A stretch of 64,000 nt of DNA. It comes from Tremella fuciformis (Eukaryota > Basidiomycota > Tremellomycetes > Tremellales > Tremellaceae). The notes below the pieces were generated by a model that saw only the letters and a list, made by a program, of their open reading frames with translations, searched no databases and was not told where the DNA came from. Positions 53,646 through 64,000 of this stretch are shown in pieces. The stretch lies in contig CP136497.1 in the NCBI GenBank assembly GCA_032768795.1, positions 2,501-66,500 on the forward strand, written 5' to 3'. Position 1 is the first letter of the stretch. Each line of letters starts with the position of its first letter. Position numbers and translations under genes: made by a program.

Positions 53646-55629
53646 TCAGGCTATCCCCTTGATGTCGTCACCCATAACTTCGCCGTCCGTCTTCTTGTCG
53701 CCCGCCTCGAGGGTCACCGTGGGCACGGTCGAGTGTGGCTCTTCGCCGAACAATGGTCCCATGTCTTCGAGAGTCAGGTTCTTCGTTTCAGGGAAATAGA
53801 ACCAGAAGAGCGGAGCGGCGAGGATCATGGCTCCGATGAAGACGAAGTAGAAGTATGCGCCAATGCTGGCGAAGGCGGTTGGTGCGACTCCTACGGTGAT
53901 CACGTTCCCGATGAAGTAGCAGCTATTTCCGGCTCAGCCGCTAGTCGATGCGCTGTCTGTATGCTGAACTCACAAAAGGGCAAGCGCGAAACCTTTTGCG
54001 CGAAGGTGCTGCGGCCAGATCTCCGACGTGTCTGCAAGACAATATCAGTTTGGAAGCACAACTACTAGGCGGTCGCGACTTACAGCACCAACAGGGGACG
54101 TCGTAAAAGGTGGTGAACCCGACGAAGAACAAGAAGATGGAGAAGACTCCGGCGATCTGCCCGCTCGACGTGTCGAAGGTCCACTCCAACCTGGATGCAA
54201 AGGGCTGTTGTGCAGATTGCAAAGCACGCGAGAAACATCGGCTTGCGTCCCCAACGGTCCACGATGAATCCGGCAAAGAAGTTACCCCATGGAGAGACTG
54301 TGCATCAGCGCCATTACCGATGTAGCGAAAGATGCGGCGCACTGCTAATGGCCCCAGCGGTCAAGATGGTACCTTGAAACGAAGTGAGCCCGAGGCCGGC
54401 AAAAAGCGAGGCGAGGTAGCCAGCGATGACATTGATACTGTGGTTGTGAGTTCGGCGCACTGTTGTCTATGCTCGATGATACACACCCGGTCCACGCGTA
54501 GAAGAATCCGATGAAACACGCAATGAAGGTACGCTTCCGATTCGCGGGCGTCGCGAAGAGATCAGACCACTTGGTATTGGCGTCTCTCTCGAGCCGCTCC
54601 AAAGCGACGATAGCCTCGTACTCCTTCTCGGCCAGGTTTTCATCCGGGTAGCGGGGGTTATAGTGGAGTCGCCTCAAGATGGCAAGCGCCTCGTCATTGC
54701 GTCCCTTTGTGATCAGGAAGCGGGGGCTACCGTCAGCTTGAGGTTGGCCCGCACATCAAGAAGGCTAACCTCTCCGGCACCCATCTCAGCGTGATGAGTA
54801 GCATGATGGGCCAGACGACCTGAAGAGCCAGCGGGGTGCGCCAAGGGATGTCGCCCTTGGTATGGTAGAAAATCACGTTGAGCCATTGGCCTACAACCGA
54901 GCCCAAGCAGAACAACTGCCGGTCAGCCCAAGTAACGCGAGGCTGTAAAGGGATGGCTGACCGTTCCATGGCAGGCTATCAGGGCGCCACGAAGGTGGGC
55001 AGGAGCGACTTCACTCTGATAGATGGGTACCGAGGTGAAGAGGGCGCCACACGCAACTCCGACCAACACCCGGGTGAAGACGAACATGCTCGAGTTTACG
55101 CTCCCAGCTTGCAACGCGCCGGCCACGATCAGGACGCCGGCAAATAAGTACAGGTTGAACTTGCGTCCCATTCGGTCTTTTAGCCGTCAGCATCCGACCA
55201 CATGCCTATCAGGGACACAGTACTTACCCGCTCCGAGAGGCAGAATGGCCACACCGATAATCGCCCCGCAGAATGCGCCCACTCCAATGGCCGAGGTCAG
55301 TGCCGTAGCCCTGGCCGAGCCATCGAGTTTCATGTATGCGAGGAAAGACGGCTGTCCCAAGGTCGTGCTGGTGATGTTGACCGAGTAACCATAGCTGCCT
55401 GAATCAGAGTCTTTCAAACCTTCTTGGGACAGGAGACCTACCAGAATGACCCGAGGGCAACAACCAGTGCGACGAAGAATTGGACCGGGGTGAGGAACCC
55501 GATAAACATGGTGAAAACACGATCCGTTGTGTCCAGAGGGTTTGTGTAGAGACAGGGCAGCGAGTGAGAACATTTGGCGGCATGGAAGTAGTCATGTATA
55601 TATCGTCTTCTCTTATCTGGACACTGCAA
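53646..55629 (-). CDS. MFS sugar porter
   Basis: The frame opens at 55629; the conserved part starts DTTDRVFTMFIGFLTPVQFFVALVVALGSFWYGY, with a 43-nt intron inside. Then come TSAIGVGAFCGAIIGVAILPLGADRMGRKFNLYLFAG (GR[K/R] loop), VLVGVACGALFTSVPIYQSEVAPAHLRGALI, FCLGSVVGQWLNVIFYHTKGDIPWRTPLALQV, RWVPESPRFLITKGRNDEALAILRRLHYNP, VDRWGRKPMFLACFAICTT, IWPQHLRAKGFALAL and FPETKNLTLEDMGPLFGEE, with an acidic tail to the stop at 53646. These are sugar-porter signatures (PESPRF, PETK, two GR-rich loops). It is divergent from the MCT-type gene across a promoter with three CGGTGACCG boxes, which suggests co-regulation with that gene and with the nitrilase further on. Confidence 0.87.
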
Positions 55630-55693
55630 GACGAGAACAGTCGGAGTCGGGACGATGCTACGGAAGTGTTATATCCGATGACAGGGCTTGAAA

Positions 55694-55815
55694 CCGGTGA
55701 CCGGCCGGTGACCGGTCACTCAGAGAGTTTGTGAGCTGATTGGTCGACCCTCAAGAGGTCCCTGGATCGCGTCTAGGCGGACCACTTTGGGAGAGTTTAG
55801 ACCGATCGGTGACCG
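55694..55815. promoter_or_regulatory. Triple CGGTGACCG palindromes in a divergent promoter
   Basis: CCGGTGACCGG is exactly tandemly repeated at 55694-55704 and 55705-55715, and a third CGGTGACCG lies at 55807-55815 in an ATCGGTGACCGAT context. Each is an inverted CGG-N3-CCG site, the geometry bound by Zn2Cys6 dimers. The same site recurs at 59993-60011, between the regulator gene and the nitrilase. Confidence 0.7.
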
Positions 55816-55993
55816 ATGCGAAACTTGCAGGCTGACCCAGGAGAAGAGGACAAGCCTCAACAAGACGCCAGATTCTGATTGAGCGACACATCTGACCATC
55901 TGAGAGTTGCGATGCTTTCCCCACAGACTCCACCTCGAACCCTCCTGGCCGCGGTGCAAGATTGAAGGCGGCGGCGGCAACGCAGAAGTGGAG

Positions 55994-57649
55994 ATGGTGG
56001 AGCTGCAGGATAGCCCCAAGGCGTGGGTGGTAACAATTGGATGCTTCTGCTCCATGATGTGCACACTCGGAGCGTCGACAAGCTTTGGCGTGAGTGCTCA
56101 CCCACTGTCGTGCTCTCAAGATTTGTTGCCGGTTACTGACAGTCCAGGTCTTCCAAGTGTACTATATCAATGGACCACTATCGACTCAGTCGGCAAGCGC
56201 AATCGGATGGATTGGGGGCATCCAGTACTTCCTCCTCTTTGCATTGGTGAGCCGCCCTTCCGCGCCTGAGCCAGCAGGCTGACGTAGCCTAGGGGATCCC
56301 GGCTAGCACGCTGCAGTCGTACGGATACACTCGGCATCTTGTCTGGATTGGTTCGGGTATGATGATCATTGCAGAGTTGGGCCTCTCGTGGTGTCGTACC
56401 TACATTCAGATCCTGTTTGTGCAGGGCATTCTGTTTGGTCTAGGGAGCGGGCTGCTCTTCGCGCCCTCTTGTACTGTCGTCCCGCCGTGGTTCAACCGGT
56501 CCGTCCATGGATCTGCTTCGCAAGAGTCCTGGAATGTCGCTGAAGCATGCAGGCGGCGGCATACTGCTCTAGGTGTCCTAGCCACGGGCTCAGCCATCGG
56601 CGGAGCCGCATTCTCTGCCATCACAGCGACCTTGCTTGCGAAAATTGGATTCGCTTGGACAACCAGGGCCTTATCCCTATGTTTTGCTTGTCTGCTCACT
56701 GTCAGCTGTTTCGTGCGTATGTCTATTTCGAGGTATTCTTGAGTTGACAATGATCAGCTGATTGAGCCCTTTCCTGACCAAGTCAGACAGGAGGAAGAGA
56801 GTCCAACCTCGCGGAACACGCGCTTCACCCTGACCGCCGTAACGCAGCCGTCATTCCTGATATACGTCGTTGGCGTTTGTTTCGCCGGCGCAGGGGTATA
56901 CCTCCCAGTCAATTATCTGGAGGACTACGTCGCCCGACTACATCTGCCATCCGAGCCAGGCTACCTGTCGGTCAGTCTCATCTTCAGCGCTAGATCCCCG
57001 ATGCGGTACTTACACCGCTCAGTATTTGGTCTCCATCTCGAATGCTGCGTCAATAACGGGTCGCCTGCTCGCGGGCTATCTTGCAGATAGGTGAGTGCAC
57101 GTCAGTGACATTGAAAGTGCTGGGCTGACCGCACCCAGATCAAGTCCCTTGACTGTGCTGGTGCCTGTAACGAGCGTCTGCGGCATCCTCTGTCTGCTCT
57201 GGACACGGTTCGACACGGCGGCGAGTACTCTGGGGTTCACAATCGCCTTCGGGTACGTCCAGCGCTGTGAGCCCACAGAGTGGAAATCCTAATACACGCA
57301 CAGTAGCATCATGGGTGCATACGTCGCGTTGCTACCAGCGGGCGCAACACAGATACGACCTTTTGATGTCGCCAACTCGGTTGGGATTATGTTTACGATT
57401 CTCAGCGTCCCCTCGTTGTGCTCCCAACCCATCTTTGGAGCATTGATCACCGATGCCGCCGGTAGCTCAGCGTACAAGAACGCGTCCATCTTTGCGGGTG
57501 GGTAATCTTTACCTCTGAATTGCTGCCTCTCAGTTCGCTGACCCTGCGGCGTAGGCTGCGTCTTCTTGGTATCATCTCTCTCCCTCTCGGCGGTGTGGAC
57601 AATGAGTCGGCCTGTCAAAGCTGTCGATACTCCCGCGCATGACCCATAA
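55994..57649 (+). CDS. MFS monocarboxylate-transporter (MCT/Mch-like) family protein
   Basis: The likely start is MVELQDSPKAWVVTIGCFCSMM at 55994; the frame is open from 55907. DSPKAWVV corresponds to the DGGWGW loop at TM1 of MCT proteins. After an intron, FQVYYINGPLSTQSASAIGWIGGIQYFLLF continues, then SYGYTRHLVWIGSGMMIIAELGLSW, GILFGLGSGLLFAPSCTVVPPWFNR, RRHTALGVLATGSAIGGAAFSAITATLL, VGVCFAGAGVYLPVNYLEDYV, LVSISNAASITGRLLAGYLADR, GAYVALLPAGATQI and PIFGALITDAAGS. A last intron leads to the tail ending VDTPAHDP-stop at 57649. The roughly 12-TM protein would carry a monocarboxylate or related acid. It is divergent from the sugar porter and convergent with the Zn2Cys6 gene at 57716. Confidence 0.85.
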
Positions 57650-57715
57650 GTCTCGTGATATCCAGCAGATGATCGGCCCGGTCAAAAAGACATGTACAGC
57701 AGCGTACTGTATGCA

Positions 57716-59931
57716 TCAGGTCGAACCGAAGTTTGCACCACCCTCGGCCGCAGCCAGGTTCGGATCCCCCACAGCGTCGAAGCTGATCATGTCCATGATG
57801 GTGCGGAAAAAATCGGTCGCCGCCTGGTCCTCCCCGTCTGCGTCTGCTCCACGCTGCGGCTGGCCGGATGTGTGACCGCTTCAATGGCCTGAACAAGGAA
57901 AGTGCCGTACCTCTCCATGAGGTTGTTGGGGTCGTTACGGAATGCCGCGGCCAGCAACATAGCATCGGCCAACTCCCTCAAAAGGTCCAAGTTCTCCAGA
58001 GTCTCCTCGGCCACGGCGTCGGGGTCACTGACCCGCATCATCTGCTAGTCAGTTCGCAGAGATCTTCCGCTGACCAACCTTGAAAAGGACCACCGCTGGG
58101 TACCTGCACGTCAGGTCGTGCTACTAGGCATCTCGAAGAGCTTCTGACACAATCATGATGACTCCCAGATTTGAGGCGTAACGCAGCGTGCCACCGTCGG
58201 ACAGTCCTGGTACAGCCGACTTCACTCCCTGAAGTGCCGCGTTGTATATGACTTCGGCCTGTTGTTCGTCCTCCTGACCCATCAAGCTGACCGGAATAGC
58301 CTTCAGAGCTAGGAGGAGCGTAACGTGCTGGTACAAGAACTTTTCGTACGGGCCTAAGACCATCAGTCTGTCTTCCTGGCTTCCGCTCGCACCAATGGTT
58401 TGTCCCCAATGGCGTTCCCAACCGGCAACGTCCAAGGCTGTCTGGTGTGCCGATCGATCGGTGCAGCGCTCCTGTTTGACGTGAGTGGCTTTTGTGAGAT
58501 GGGAGCATGCAGACCAACCCATATCTGCCGCAACTCGACAACCGCCGCCAGTCGCGCATCTTCCAACGTGGCAAGAGGACCGCTGGACCATTCACGGGCC
58601 TCTACAATCCGTTAGGGATGCACACATGCCACGGAGTCGTGATGCTCACTCCTTCCTATCGCATCGTCACGCTGGAACATGCGTGGCCGCCCGAGCTGGG
58701 TACTCAGGCTGTCCAATTTAGCAGACTCGTTTGGGCAGGCCGAACGCCGACGACTCACGAAATGTCGTGTATGTAAAGGCAAATGTTCGTCCTCATCTTG
58801 CTCCTCTCATAGCGTCGCAAAACTTCATCCTCGTCATCGGCTAGGACCCGGGGGCGATGGAACCCCAACTCTTGCAACATTCGCATAGCCACTCCGGTAT
58901 CTGCGAGGGGTGAGCCTTGACGAGGAATGGGCCGCATATCACCCACAGAACCAGCTTCTATCGGCCAAGGATGACGACGGGTAAGGGAGGTGATTTGACA
59001 AGAGCTGCAAAGCTTGGATGATCTGAAGCGACTTTTGACCTTGTGACAGTGTCTTCCAGGCCAGCTGGACGGCAAGCTCCCCAAGAGGACGCGCAACTTG
59101 CTTGGACAGTGGACAAAAGTCGGCCGCGACAGCACAGACGGTTGTGAAGAGAAATGTCGACTGACTCCGGACCGTGGCGTGGTCTTCTGTGACCGGATCA
59201 AACGTGAATGACCAGGAGGATAACGAATCGGCATGTCTGCTGCTTCAACATACACCAAGTCCAGAGCCACACGTCGCGACTCACCGCTTGAACAGCCTCA
59301 CGGCGTCTTTGACCGTGATGAGGCCTTGCTCTATAGGGTCCAGCTCCGGATGCTGGTCCTGGGACGGAACCGCAAATATAGATGTGCTCGAGGTGCGCAT
59401 CCAGTCACTTCTCCCCCCTATCATAGAATGGATGACCACGAACGGGCTGCTACTGCTTGGCGGCCACCGGTTGTCGCGGGCTCCGGTAGGTCCCCTCGAA
59501 ATAAGCTCATTATCCTCGCTAGCTTTCTCTCGTCGTGTACGGATGGATGTGAGTCGTCGAGCTGGTGTGGGAGGACCGCCGGACCTCAATGGCGACTGGA
59601 GCGATGCGGGCGACGTTGAGGGGAGAGGTTCAGCCCGCAGATCCGATGTCAAAGATCGGGAAGCCAATGGCAGGACCGATACCGGGCTTGCAGTCGGACT
59701 TGATGCGTACTCCTGACTATGTCGCTTCCGCTTGGCTCCCTTACGGTGGGCCAGGTACTCGCAGACCTCGTTCAGCCGCTTACAACGGCTGCAGGCCGAG
59801 CCGGCCTGTGAAGACGGATGACACTTGACTTTACTCGCTCGGCACGTGCTGCAAGCACCGAATGTGCCCGTCATGCTACTGCCGTCGCTCACCGGTATCT
59901 CGCCGGCCTGAGCAGAGAGCTGAGTATGCAA
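57716..59931 (-). CDS. Zn2Cys6 transcription factor, divergent from a nitrilase
   Basis: The start at 59931 is followed by a complete cluster CSTCRASKVKC...ACSRCKRLNEVC near residues 27-54, then a basic AHRKGAKRKRHS stretch, a Ser/Pro/Arg-rich linker and, after introns, the fungal TF domain (SQSTFLFTTVCAVAADFCPLSKQ, LAVQLAWKTLSQGQKSLQIIQALQLLSN, LRYASNLGVIMIVSEALRDA, LRELADAMLLAAAFRNDPNNLMERYGTFLVQAIEAV). The end near FFRTIMDMISFDAVGDPNLAAAEGGANFGST-stop at 57716 lies in a different frame from AIEAV. No ordinary intron fits the roughly 15-50 nt between them, so there may be a frameshift or an unrecognised splice near 57850. It shares the divergent promoter and its CGGTCACCG box with the nitrilase, so it is the best candidate for the protein binding that site. 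Confidence 0.82.
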
Positions 59932-59992
59932 AAGAGCACGGTGGGAACAAGATGGAATGGAAATGGGCGAGGGCGGCCGAAGGGTAAGCCAA

Positions 59993-60011
59993 CGGTCACC
60001 GATCGGTCACC
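59993..60011. promoter_or_regulatory. CGGTCACCG site(s) between regulator and nitrilase
   Basis: CGGTCACCGATCGGTCACC contains one exact CGG-N3-CCG palindrome and one 8/9 copy. It lies in the 238-bp divergent promoter (59932-60169) and is the reverse-complement equivalent of the boxes at 55694-55815, including the shared CCGATCGGT spacer. Confidence 0.7.
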
Positions 60012-60169
60012 AAGACGTCCAATCAGATTTGGGCTCGGCTTATCTCACTACTCGTAATGTCATTAGGGCTGTTGGGCGTCGGGACTGTGAATGCCGCCAG
60101 GCAATTAAAGAGCCAGGCGCAGAGACTCGGTGCCCTCTGCATCTTCACATCAAACGTCTCCTTGTCGAC

Positions 60170-61479
60170 ATGTCCGTCAAGTGCAAGGTGGCCGTGCCTC
60201 AATGGGAGCAGGTGTGGTTTGACAAGGAAGCCACGACGCAAAAGGCCATCGGGCTCATCAAAGAGGCTGCGGCCAACGATGCCAAGCTGATCGCATTTGG
60301 CGAGCTGGTGTGTAGCGAGACCGCTCAGCGGATGTGCAAGTGGATGCTGATTCTCAGGCTATTCCGGGCTATCCGACGTACCTCTACGGCGGCCGCATGA
60401 ACGACTGCTACGAACACGGCATTCGTTATGCGAATCGCTTTCTACCCTTACGCTGTCCTGACGCTGACCTGGAACAGTTCAACAATGCCATCGAGATTGA
60501 CGGGCCGGAGATCGCTGCACTGCGCGCGGCCGCCAAGGAGAACAACATCATCGTGCACACTGGGTTTGCCGAGAAGGACGGCAAGTCGCTGTACATGGGC
60601 AACGGTGAGCCTTGGCGCCTCTCGCCCGTGTAAATAGGGCTTAGAACCAGTCATCATCGACGAGAACGGGGAGGTCTTGCTGCACCGTCGCAAGATCAAG
60701 CCGAGTCACTATGAGCGGGTGCTCTTTGGAGAGGGCGGACCCGAGAGCGCCATCAACACGGTGGACACGTCCATCGGCCGCATCAGTACTTTGAACTGCT
60801 GGGAGCACTTCCAGCCGCTCCTCAAGTAGTATGTTTTTCAGAGTGCACGACGTTACCTTGGCTGACTCTTTAGCCACACCTACTCGCAGCGGCCCTACAT
60901 CCACATTGCCTCGTGGCCCCTCCTTCACCCGTATGGCGGCAAGGAACAGTGGTCCCACTGCAATGAGTCTGTGAGTCCTTCCTAGGTGGTCCATGCCCCA
61001 GCATGCTCACCGCACAGGGCATCGGCGTCACCCGCACTGTCGCCATCGAAGCCGGTGCCTTTGTTCTCAACTGCAGCTCCATCATAACCGAAAAGGGCCT
61101 CGAGCTCAACCGGATCCAGGGCATCTCCATTGATGGGGTCCCCGACGCAGGCCACATCATCGAGGGAGGGGGCATGTCGGCGGTCTACGCCCCCGATGGG
61201 TCTCAAGTCACCAAATCAATTCCTGACAACGTCGAGGAGATCGTCTATGCCACGGTCGACCCGGACAGGGTTCACTTTGCCGCCTTGGTCCAAGACGTCG
61301 TTGGGCATTACTCGCGCCCCGACATATTCCAGCTTGTCGTCAACAAGGCCCCGTCCCCTCGAGTCGCGTATCGAGCCGAAGATGGAACACTGATCCACCC
61401 GCCAAATAGGATCAAGCCCTTCAAAGACTTGTTGCCGACCAAAGGCGGGCCTATTGTCAACGGCCACGTCGAGGCCTGA
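60170..61479 (+). CDS. Nitrilase / cyanide-hydratase-family carbon-nitrogen hydrolase
   Basis: The start MSVKCKVAVPQWEQVWFDKEATTQKAI at 60170 precedes the first catalytic residue, Glu of LIAFGEL (about 60302). After an intron come AIPGYPTYLYGGRMND, IDGPEIAALRAAAKENNIIVHTGFAEKDG, DENGEVLLHRRKIKPSHYER (catalytic Lys), then ISTLNCWEHFQPLLK (catalytic Cys) and RPYIHIASWPLL. The C-terminal half (GIGVTRTVAIEAGAFVLNCSSIIT, GGGMSAVYAPDGS, VDPDRVHFAALVQDVVGHYSRPDIFQLVVNK) and the stop at 61479 complete a fungal nitrilase of usual length. Glu-Lys-Cys are all present. It would hydrolyse a nitrile to the carboxylic acid plus ammonia, or cyanide to formamide; motifs do not decide between them. The neighbouring MCT-type carrier could move the acid or substrate. 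Confidence 0.9.
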
Positions 61480-62364
61480 TGCACTCATTCGAGTTGCTCT
61501 CCCATCTTTCGCGGGACTAATGGTGGTCAAGGCATTAAATGGAGAAAGACAGGGATATGCACCTCGTATCATGCATCTCGTGTCTCCATCCGCGCTGGAG
61601 GACCCACACGTCCACGACCCGTTCATCCTCCGCGACATCGTACCAGGGACATAGTACCAGGGACATAGTACCCAGAATGAGCTCTGCCTTGACACCGAGC
61701 TGACGAGCCACCGGGGCGGCGCGAATGGCATATGCTATCTCGGCTTGATAGTACTCCCAGCTGCTCAACCGCGAAAGCAGCTTCAATTCCCGGTCTGCTG
61801 CCCAGACTTTCCCGACCAGCTGGAGGAGCGCGCGGCTGTACGGCCGGGCATCTCTATTTGCTGAACAAGGACGTTGCCGAAGGAAACTACGCCAACCTGA
61901 GAAACAGACTTGAAGAGCGACGTCTGATAGGCAGTGTATGCAGGCTCGTTTCTCCCGCCTCCCGGTAGCGAGTATCGCGAGACCCCGCCTCCGGCCGACA
62001 CACCCAACTTCGCGGGATCGTTCATGGTGTACGAGTCCTTCAAGTCCCTCGAGGTGTCAGTGACAATTCCTGGTGTTCATCGAGGAGATCACCCAGACGT
62101 ACAACAATTACTCGAAGACGCCCTGAGCGTACCAGCTGCATGGATAAGTCTTCACTCGGCTCTCCAGCTCCAAGCCGAGTCGATTCTTGCGTCGCTCCAT
62201 ATGAGTTGAACGGCTGACGGTCAAGTAAGGTATGTTTGGTACGTCGAGTTCAGGTACGGTCAACTCGGAATCACCGAGTTGTCCGACTCTGATCACAACA
62301 CGCCTTTTGACAGGGGATTGTGTTCCATCTTGCTCTTTACCCCGACGCATGTCCTCGAGAGTCG
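61480..62364. other. Intergenic with a tentative minus-strand frame and a 15-bp duplication
   Basis: Minus-strand frames at 61783-62043 and 61535-61786 show protein-like segments (VVSFGNVLVQQIEMPGR; EYYQAEIAYAIRAAPVARQLGVKAELIL) and could be exons of an unrecognised gene, but I cannot join them confidently. A direct duplication of about 15 bp (GTACCAGGGACATA) lies at about 61639-61669. The right end is the likely promoter of the regulator at 62365. Confidence 0.35.
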
Positions 62365-64000
62365 ATGGCAGGGGCCGAGGGGATGTGCTCTACAGCAGCC
62401 ACGGGTACAGCATCACCGTCTGCTGATACGGGTCGGAAGTCCCGTAAAGCGTACGTGTCGCGAGCTCGAGTGCTACTTCAGCTGACCGCAGATGTGCGAT
62501 GTGTCGTAGCCTCAAGGTGGGCATTCTCATGTGACATGCGGGTAGCTCGTAGTCTGAGACCTGGGTCAGACTCGATGCCTTCCCGATTCCGAGGATGCTG
62601 GACCGGACCAACCATGCTCACGTTGTGCTAGGTTAGGACTGCATTGTGCGTACACCGGAGCGAAGCGTGGGCGGTGAGTCCTCCCACTCCACGACGCCCA
62701 GTCTTGACATCTGTCTACAGCCCCCCCAAAGCAGCTACTAGACTCCTATCCCACCCGTCTACCTCTGTATCACCTTCAACAGATGTCGACTTTCCTCTTC
62801 TTGCCGCGACCAGCCTCAGCCAAACAAGGATCAATGGTCCACTCCCTCTTGCGACATCCGAGCTCGACAACCTGTCGAATCCTGGGGCACTCAAGCCGAC
62901 CACTCATGAAGCTGGATCGATGGCACTGCCAAGATCAGGCGTCTCAGGAGAAATGCCGGCCTGGTGGGATGCATTGGGGATGGTGGATGGACCACCCGTA
63001 CCAGCCGCATCAACCTCATCAGGACCAGCGCCTCCAGCTGTCTCAGAGGGCGTGTCTCCACCCTCTTCTCTCAAACGCAAACATTCGATGACAATCATCG
63101 GTGACCTCGAACCGCATCTGGGGGCAGAGGACAGCAGACAGCCGTCGCCGCAAGGGAGAAGCCAGGACCTGCTGCACGAGATCGGTCAGGGGAAATCGGA
63201 AGGGGACCGTGGCCTAGTGGCGTATGATCCGGTGCAGGTTGGGCTTCTGTCTGAACCAGAAGCCCGGTATCTCTTCGAACAGTCAGTATCCCGACCGTGG
63301 GGACGATGTTTCGCTCAACTGTTCTCAGGTTCGCGTCGAAGATTAGTCCAAGCTCAGGCCTCTTTGACCATCAACTTCACACCTACGAACGTGTCAGGCG
63401 GTCGGCCGCGCTGTTCACCAGCGTTATGTTCGCCTCTTCACGGTTCATGCGCCCAGACATCTCGTCTCAAATACAGGACATGTGCGAGAACATTGTCAGC
63501 CGCTCTATCGTACTGGGCAGGGCAGACATCGAGCTCGTGCAGGCGCTCCTCGTCTTGGTGTATTGGAAGGCCCCAGAGGATCGCACGGCCTACATCAAGC
63601 TTGGCATTGCAGTCCGTTTCGCGTATCAGCTCCGACTGGACGTGCCGCGGACTTCGACATCTGTAGCGGACGAAGCTTCGGCATGGGCGCAACTCGATGT
63701 GGAGAGAACCTTCCACAGTGTGTCCTTCTGCGACAACAGCAATTCACTGATCAACGGCTGATACTGCAGATGCGATAGGTATGACTCTACTCTGATGTGT
63801 GAACGCTATAATTGACTTCCGGGCATGGACTTTTCGTACTCGTCCATGTTCCAGCTTCAACCGAGCGCGCCTGCACAGCATCGTTCAAAAGGCCTAGAGC
63901 TTGACTACTGGGCGGAAGAGCACCCAACGCTCGTCGCTCCAAGCGATTATTTCAAATCCTTCCTCATCGGGTGAGCCAATCTCCTATAACCTCGTGGTAA
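62365..64000 (+). CDS. Zn2Cys6 transcription factor, 3' end beyond the window
   Basis: I place the start at 62365 (MAGAEGMCSTAATGTASPSADTGRKS). A 38-nt intron (GTAAAG...TTCAG) and a second intron (GTGGGC...GTCAG) join exons into SPDRRCAMCRSLKTRCLPDSEDAGPDQPCSRCARLGLHCAYTGAKRGR, a complete Zn2Cys6 cluster spread over exons that single-ORF inspection misses. A Pro/Ser-rich linker follows (including SLKRKHSMTIIGDLE), then the fungal TF domain (EARYLFEQ, YERVRRSAALFTSVMFASSRFM, SIVLGRADIELVQALLVLVYWKAPEDRTAYIKLGIAVRFAYQLRLDV). The exon after the intron near 63330 resumes in another frame. The gene runs off the right edge, with SSMFQLQPSAPAQHRSKGLELDYWAEEHP the last clear exon. Confidence 0.82.

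Overview
The window looks like a gene-rich but repeat-invaded accessory region of a basidiomycete genome. Evidence: intron-rich genes with very short introns (mostly about 28-50 nt, GTGAGT/GTRNGT donors), several Zn2Cys6 regulators, many fungal MFS transporters, and LTR and tyrosine-recombinase retroelements. A Tremellomycete yeast or yeast-like fungus is my best guess (inference). The repeat-rich left end and the mix of nutrient-use genes and regulators suggest a subtelomeric or otherwise fast-evolving location, also inference.

Layout. 1-2355: satellite-like DNA with an exact 167-bp period inside a larger duplication. 2187-4620: a DIRS-like retroelement (reverse transcriptase/RNase H plus tyrosine recombinase, minus strand). 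4618-5377: an LTR-like or promoter-like stretch. 5736-23384: a candidate sugar-acid catabolic cluster containing a Zn2Cys6 regulator, two anion:cation-symporter-type MFS permeases, an RraA-like aldolase, an IlvD/Edd-type dehydratase, an aldo/keto reductase (AKR) and a second Zn2Cys6 regulator. The AKR gene is split by a 3,408-bp LTR element that encodes only Gag and protease. 24365-32814: a siderophore-type MFS transporter and a flavin monooxygenase, flanked by a carboxylesterase gene and a decayed relative of its 3' end. 33438-49477: a MAL-like locus with a sugar porter, an alpha-glucoside permease divergent from an alpha-glucosidase, and a fungal-TF-domain protein with no visible zinc cluster. 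The alpha-glucosidase is split near its 3' end by a complete, apparently recent 6,287-bp Copia element. 50270-61479: a Liz1/Fen2-type permease, a sugar porter, an MCT-type transporter, a Zn2Cys6 regulator and a nitrilase. Two of the divergent promoters here share a CGG-N3-CCG palindrome. 62365-end: a further Zn2Cys6 regulator, cut by the window edge.

How it fits together. Three nutrient-use modules (sugar acid, alpha-glucoside, nitrile/monocarboxylate) each pair transporters, enzymes and a candidate regulator. Two of them were hit by LTR elements in the last coding exon, with 5-bp target duplications and LTR pairs that look identical, so the insertions look recent. The most unusual signals are a GAL4-like Zn2Cys6 cysteine array fused in frame to the end of the Copia polyprotein, the intact Gag-protease-only element, and half-tRNA primer sites (Met-CAU and Lys-UUU) in the two elements.
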